64,000 nucleotides of DNA from Isoetes taiwanensis. Taxonomy: Eukaryota > Streptophyta > Lycopodiopsida > Isoetales > Isoetaceae. The stretch is taken from NCBI GenBank assembly GCA_021234155.1, contig JAJEKV010000064.1, positions 1,490,001 through 1,554,000 of the forward strand, given 5' to 3'. Below the pieces are notes generated by a model. It was not told the origin of the DNA. It was given only the letters and a program-made list of their open reading frames with translations, and did not search any database. Positions 58,497 to 64,000 of this stretch are shown piece after piece. The translations under genes were made by a program, and so were the position numbers. Each line of letters begins with the position of its first letter. Within the stretch, counting starts at the first letter, position 1.

Positions 58497-58898
58497 CTAG
58501 CATAGAATGCATACGCCTTCCTGCACATACACTAAGACATAACAAAGCTTAGCTAAAGCACCTGACAGGTTGGCGTCGACCAATTCAGAGATGACTTGGT
58601 CGTCGAATTGCCTCATGAAGTCCGGGTATTGCTGCTCCTCTTGGCTGGGCGAGGGCGTGCCAAGCACGATCGTTTCGCCCGTTCGCTGTGTGGCCTCCGA
58701 CGAGCTGCTAGGCGCCTGCTCATGGGAAGAGTGAAAGGTTTCGTTCGTGGAGCCGGACGAATCGTGCTGCTCTTCGTCCTCCCTCCCGGGCCTGAGGTGC
58801 TCCGGGATCTTCTTGCTGCTCCCTGCTGCTATCTTCGCCATGCTGGGTCTCTGTCTGGGGCTCCTATATTTCTTGGTTGTACATTTGGTGCGAGCCAT
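58497..58898 (-). CDS. LTR-element first ORF beginning MARTK, gag position
   Basis: The ATG at 58898 lies 336 bases inside the primer-binding site of the 59247-60847 LTR, so the frame is in gag position. It begins MARTKCTTKKYRSPRQRPSM, basic like the H3 tail, then reads GSSKKIPEHLRPG (compare H3 GGVKKPHRYRPG). A Ser/Glu-rich segment (SSGSTNETFHSSHEQAPSSS) follows, then EEQQYPDFMRQFDDQVISEL and an end at 58497. No histone fold, zinc knuckle or capsid motif is visible in the 133 residues. Whether the H3-like start is descent or chance is open, but it echoes MARTKQTA at 33045. The frame is complete to its stop but may be truncated relative to its parent. Confidence 0.5.
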   Translation of the reverse strand: MARTKCTTKKYRSPRQRPSMAKIAAGSSKKIPEHLRPGREDEEQHDSSGSTNETFHSSHEQAPSSSSEATQRTGETIVLGTPSPSQEEQQYPDFMRQFDDQVISELVDANLSGALAKLCYVLVYVQEGVCILC

Positions 58899-59233
58899 AT
58901 CTTACGGTCAAGGAAATGGATTAGCTTAAGCTGGAGATCAAAAGAGAGTGATTTAGGGTGTGTTACGGAGAGTGGGGCCCTAAAATGATATTTAAAAAGG
59001 AAAAGATGCTCTTAAGATCTACTCCAATCTTACTAGAATATTAATTTGACTCATTCTTTTTCCCTGCATCTATAATTTGGCCTAAACTTTATGAGCCCAC
59101 TACTTAGAAGAAAAAAATTTCCCCCATTTTTCGAGGTTCCATGCTGGGATTTCCATTCCATACTCTACTAGGCTGGTTAGACTACTTAGTCAGAGATATG
59201 GTCAGTGCTAGCTCTTGGTCAACCAAGAACATT

Positions 59234-59245
59234 GCTCTGATACCA
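59234..59245 (-). promoter_or_regulatory. Initiator-Met tRNA primer-binding site
   Basis: TGGTATCAGAGC on the minus strand, one base after the LTR end at 59247. It defines 59247-60847 as the 5' LTR and the element as minus-strand. Confidence 0.85.
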
Positions 59246-59246
59246 T

Positions 59247-60847
59247 TGTGACACTCCCCATTAGATATACGACGTCCGGTCGCACATCTCGTGGGAAATC
59301 CCCCATCCAACCTTCTGGCCGCATGGGCCCTCCATCTATCCGCACCCAAGATATCCCCAGTGCGGGAAGGGAACACGGAGGTGCCTTGACACACTTTCCC
59401 TATGGGCTCCTATAACAGCAGAAGCAAAACATAACATCAGCATTAACACTAAATAATACAATCAACTACCTCAAAGGGTAGCACATCCATACTACTAAAG
59501 ATACATCGAAGATAACAACTTGCCATAGCTCCTACCCAGGCTCAGACTCATAAGGTAAGTAGACTGACAGTAGGGCCTCAAGATAGAGCAGACCGAGATA
59601 TGGCAATGGCGGGGCTGGCTATAGATAATGGCTAGGGTTGACCACTCCATCCGCCCCCCCTGTGCATACGTTGCAGACGGTCTAGATCAGGCTCTGGCGT
59701 GACTATAACCTACCAGATACTTAGTCTCATGGTATCACCCATCGAGACTACTCCGGGTTGCACCTCCTCGGTCTGATGATGTAGGAAGGGTTCCATCTCC
59801 CCTTCTCGAGGTCTAGTGGTTCCATGGGCGGCTAGAGGATCATGGCGACACACAATTCATACCCGAATGAACTTCCCAAAACAAGAGCCAGGCTAACACC
59901 TGCAACTCCTGAGGGTCAGGGCGACACCATTGACCTAGGAAGTGTCAGACTCATACCCGGCTACACGAAGTGACTGACTATAGGCCTAGCCCTCTATGGG
60001 TCTTCAGTAGCTACGCTCAGCAGGGACCTCCCTCCGCTTTGCCACTAGCCTCGTCGTATGATGCTAACTCACTCCATAGCCCCTGTAGCCGGTGGGTTCC
60101 TATGCACAGACCGCATAATAATAGGAACTAAGGGGTCGGAACTAGAAACATCATCTAGATAATAGCCACTAGGTCTCTAAACCCCTTCCCAATACACAAG
60201 GGGTGCAACATGATCAACCAATATCGTACATCAACATAACATGATAAATAATGAAGATACATTCAAGCCTAATCACATCCATCTAACTTTACAGTTAGGG
60301 TTCACTTGATTAGGTTTCCAAACCTAGACTAGGGGTTCTAGGAAGGCTCTACTAGCAAGATATAGAATCCTAGGCTCTAGATGATCTACCTATGAAGCTA
60401 CTATATATACCTGCTCAGGACGAACTTCCTCCAACTTCTGGGGTCTCCATGACTCAATGATGAGTCGAGTGATTCCTCCTCCTCCTGATGAGGGTACTGC
60501 CTTGGGGTTGTCGATCTGAGCTATGTCGCAACGAACTGTGTTTGAAACGGAGTTTCGAGCGAACAACAGGTCTCAAGGCAGGTGGGACCAAAAAGTGGCA
60601 TAGGGTTAGGGTTAGGGTACTTATAGGTTAGGGTTCCATGTCACTGCCATGTGGTTCCAATGGGTACTTCCATGTGGTGGGTACCCACTAGGTTGAGCCC
60701 AGTGGAAATGGCCTTAAGCCTAAGGTTGGCTAAGTTATGTAAATAACTTAGCCATGCTCTCTTTTCCACTTATAATATATAGACTTGTATGGTGATGAGG
60801 CCTAGAAATATACATATTTATGACATATATTTCCAGGGAACGTCACA
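59247..60847 (-). mobile_element. 5' LTR (about 1.6 kb) of a minus-strand LTR retrotransposon
   Basis: Runs from TGTGACGTTCCCTGG (60847, minus) to ...GGGGAGTGTCACA (59247), both ends in the same TGTGAC/GTCACA inverted form. Landmarks (ggctcagactca, gactgacag-agggcctc, ccactccatccgcc, tgtgcata-gttgcag) are also in the LTRs at 33143 and 47022, so all three belong to one broader family. It contains gggttagggttaggg (60605), a telo-type repeat, and a TATA-like tataatatataga near 60770. Confidence 0.85.
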
Positions 60848-62065
60848 CCTATCCTACTCGACTATAAGATCGTAGCTCCTCAATCTTGCTAGTAGCTCAT
60901 TCCCTCGTTGCCTTCTTGAAGTAGTAAGGTAATGTTCTTTCGAGTTGCTCGAGACTCCGGGCTCTTCCTCGATGTAGAGGTCAACTTTGTTCATTAGAGG
61001 CCTCCCATTGCTGGTGGTTTGATGGCGTAGCTAACCACTTGAAATATTCTATGTCACTTCTCAAGGGCCTGAATTTGGTTTCATTGACAACATCCTCCAC
61101 GTTGAATTCTTCATCTTGGCGGCTAAAGGATGCCTCTGGATCAGATATTGTTGTGATACTCCATTTATGTCTCTCATGTCGGGTCCTTCTCTTGTCGATA
61201 GCATGTTGTCAGACGAATGTTGAGGCTATTGATTGCTTGACCCCATCCGAATTTCCCGGCATCTCTTCCTTTTGATATGTTACACTATGGAAGGGAGGGA
61301 ATAACAAGGGAAATATATATGCAAGGCATATAGCTTACACAGTTACAAATACTACTAAAGCTATTAGGTTCCCCTGGTACCTCAAGTTGCACATATACTC
61401 CATGGCCGTGTTGTCAATGTTCCTCCCGGTGCGATGGTGTTTATGATTTGTATTCTCCTATTTGTACATCAGCTCGTGCTCGACTGGTAGACTCTTTGAT
61501 ATATTTGAACTCTCCAATGTTTGTTGGCTACGGCACCACACTCTTTGCTTCCCACTCTAACTAAGGATGTGACAGTCGTTGATGCTTCGGCATTCCGATC
61601 TGCTTCCTAATCTTGATCTTGGGCATTAATTGTTCCCTCTCCACAATTCTAAAGATCTTTGGAGATGCCTCTTGAAGTTGTGCGCTATTTCTTTGGCTAG
61701 ACTCCTAAAGAGTTGTTTTCTTCGTTAGTTGCCCTTCGAATTGTCGATCCTTGGGTTCGCCAAGTTGCATTCGAGACCCTGATGAGGTTTCTAGTTGAAT
61801 CGGCGATTCTTCAGGTCGGTTTGCCTAGTCGCTTCTCCATCGAGGTTGCAACCTTACCTGTTGGATCCCCTCGATTTGATGGCTTAGACGTTGTTGCGTT
61901 CTAAGGTGCTATGCTGCCTTCTAGTCTTGTGCTACCTTCTAGTTGCACTTGATCACGTTCCACAGTTTCAAACCTCATGTTGCCTCTATCATTCCTTCCC
62001 TCGTGTCGGAGATACGTTTGGCTTCTCCTCTTCTAATTGTTGGTAGGAGTACTTGATGAAGTCAT
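60848..62065. other. No intact gene; possible decayed retroelement frame
   Basis: On the minus strand near 61130-60990 an open stretch (ISDPEASFSRQDEEFNVEDV; SDIEYFKWLATPSNHQQWEA) looks protein-like but is not recognised. The plus frames at 61039-61275 and 61713-61904 are probably its shadows or chance. Confidence 0.4.
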
Positions 62066-62260
62066 CACTACAATAGAATAGGGTCTTTTTCGTCGGGTAT
62101 AGCGTCAAGGAAAGTGACGCTATGTGTATTCTCAAACTCCCACTAAATGTCACGAGGTTGACGCTAAAAGTACTATACTTTGATGTCGCATGGGCGTCAA
62201 TTTTTGCGTCAAGTATTGCGTCATGGCCACATAACGCAAAAATGACACAATGACAACATT
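62066..62260 (+). mobile_element. CACTA-type terminal region
   Basis: CACTACAATAGAATAGGGTC at 62066 is followed by several gcgtcaa / gtgacgct words in both orientations (tagcgtcaaggaaagtgacgcta at 62099), the usual picture of a CACTA end with subterminal transposase-binding repeats. The other end is not seen within the window. Confidence 0.55.
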
Positions 62261-62670
62261 TGTGGCAAGTGCATAACATGTTTGTGTCAAGCTTGTATCC
62301 ATGTTATTCAACAATTGTATCATATTGTGTATTGTATTAGTGTCGACTACGTAACAAAATTGTTACACCATATTCACATCCTTAACTTTAGAAGGTTGAC
62401 GTTCTTTGCATCGTATTTGCGACTCTCTTATAACATGTTTCTTTATCATTTTGTTATGCAATTATAGCAAGCATATTTTATTCTTATAACGTGATTGTGA
62501 CTTTTATAATGTATAAATATGACAAACTAGTTTCGCTTTTTGTAATAAAATTGTGTCAATATTGAGGCCTTTTTGTGACATGTATGTGTCAATTGTATGC
62601 GTATATATGATACCATAAATGTCAATTTTATGTCCAAATTACAAGTCTTCTTTGTGGTGATTCTACCTTC

Positions 62671-64000
62671 AATTTTTTTTTTTTTTGAAGAACGTGATTT
62701 ACTTCATATTATACACTCAAAATATTACAAACTACTTCCAGAAGTAAGAAATGTCCCTGAAGCATCAATCACTTTTAGATGATCACTCCATATTGGAATT
62801 TTAATACGACCAGGCCAATTGGAGATCTGAAAGCAATTATACAACTTCTTACGAATTTCTTGAAGCACCACCTGAAAAGAAATACGCTTATCATAAAAGA
62901 CCTTTTTTCGCCTTCGCTTCCATACACTCCATATTAGCCAAGACTTTGCCATGTGAAATGCAATCCTTTTAGAAGCAGTCCACTGATTTGGATAAATACC
63001 CAAAAGAAAGTCGCGACTATCCAAAGATACTCCAAAGAGAATGCGGCCGGGACCTAAGACTACTCACCATTTCGCACACAAATATAAACAAAGGTCTCCA
63101 ATGTTTCAATGCAATCGCTCACACATTGGGCAAAGTGGGCTTACTCCCCGCTTAAAGCGATGAACCATCTCATTAACTCTCAAAGAGCGATGAATCACCC
63201 GCCAAAGTAGAACATTTACCTTTGGAGGATTATATTTAGACCAAACAAGGTTCCGGATGGATTGCCATTGAGAAGGCAAAGTCCGTAAAGTGCCATTTTC
63301 GAGAAGGTGATAAAGTATTTGAGGAGGTAAGCAATCAGAGCATGAACCCACTAGCTTCTTGCCTTCTTTAATACCTTGAACAAAGTTCCAAAGATCTCTT
63401 GTTACCCACCTTCTTAATTAGAGGAAGAGCACTTGCTACATAAGCCCATATAATTGATATCTTTATCCAACAATCCATATGTCTCCTAAAACCATTGCCA
63501 AGGAGCAATGTCAATACCAAAATACCACGTTCAATAGAAATAATACCGCTCTCTCCTCCACCTCGCTTGGGAATGCGCATGCATAAATTCGACAATAACC
63601 TGGGTGTAGTTGTCCATGAGTATACAAAGGCAACCACGGAAGGGGAAGATGCCCGGAGACAAGCTTCCCAATCAAATGTAATCACTGTTTGGACTACCTT
63701 CCAGCCCGAAGCAAGCCTTTCAGTACTGGAGAAGCATGTGAAGAAGCTTTCAATGGATATAACAATGCCCAAGGGAGCTCAATTCTCACACCTCGCTTAT
63801 GAAAAACCACACACTTCTTTACTGGTTGTTTAAGTAACTTCATACCTGGTGATGCACAATCATCTTTCAACAAACTGAACAATAGCTTAGAAGCTAAGAC
63901 CTTACCCTGTAAAGAAAGATCCAACATACCAAGACCTCCTTGTTGTTTAAACAACATACATTTCTTCCACGCCACCTTCACAGTGCCTCCTTGATCGGTA
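62671..64000 (-). pseudogene. L1-type LINE, 3' part of ORF2 with poly(A) tail
   Basis: Runs in from the right edge. From 63981: VAWKKCMLFKQQGGLGMLDL then LASKLLFSLLKDD (post-RT region, related to the plus LINE at 43.9 kb), a frameshifted middle (63772-63368), then the zf-RVT domain: VWSKYNPPKVNVLLWRVIHR...SPLCPMC (63351-63106), then VWKRRRKKVFYDKRISFQVV (63024-62725), typical of the plant LINE C-terminus. A run of about 17 T at 62673-62690 (A on the element strand) is the poly(A) tail. Several frameshifts. The 5' end lies outside the window. Confidence 0.85.

Overview
This window looks like nuclear DNA from a land plant, most likely a vascular plant with a large, transposon-rich genome. Evidence for this: a secretory plant subtilase, fragments of plant genes (AAE14-type acyl-CoA ligase, DNA polymerase lambda, a PLS-type PPR protein, a FRA3-like inositol 5-phosphatase, UNC93-like), Ty3/gypsy and Ty1/copia-type elements primed by initiator Met tRNA, a MULE transposase with introns, plant L1-type LINEs and spliceosomal GT-AG introns. 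The species cannot be fixed from the sequence alone. Only one gene looks fully intact, the intronless subtilase at 39881-42133 (minus).

Layout. 1-3391: minus-strand open frames forming a mosaic (FRA3-like WD40 piece, UNC93-like first exon, unrecognised stretches). 3391-15300: a 12 kb block whose edges carry inverted AT-rich motifs (ATAACGCGTTAT...GGGGCCA). It holds broken gene pieces on the plus strand: a tandemly duplicated PPR fragment, three AAE14 exons, then three DNA polymerase lambda exons. 15300-15964: remains of a short-LTR retroelement inserted against a decayed subtilase (about 15985-17476). 17.5-20.6 kb: no gene seen, simple and degenerate repeats. 20627-22492: damaged gypsy gag-protease. 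22720-29862: a three-exon MULE transposase whose third exon is split by a 4.2 kb TIR transposon at 23239-27479.

30.4-36.5 kb is the most unusual part. A decayed open frame of about 385 codons (33045 to 31892, minus) begins with the first eight residues of histone H3 and ends in a full H3 histone fold, joined by a long charged linker. It lies directly behind a truncated retroelement LTR (33143-34479), and a second small gene with its own TATA box follows it. A gypsy reverse transcriptase/RNase H remnant lies on the other side of the LTR. A second LTR element near 59 kb carries another ORF starting MARTK.

36.5-64 kb: SINE fragment, subtilase gene, plus-strand LINE remnant (43.3-44.5), related LTR (47.0-47.9), a cluster of three long inverted repeats (49.2-50.8), a decayed non-LTR element with 5' tandem repeats, an L1-type ORF1 and a (TATTC)n tail (51.1-56.7), an LTR element (57.5-60.8), a CACTA-like end (62.07) and a minus-strand LINE that runs off the window end. 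Functionally the window is one host protease gene in a sea of nested, mostly dead elements, several of which have captured host sequence.
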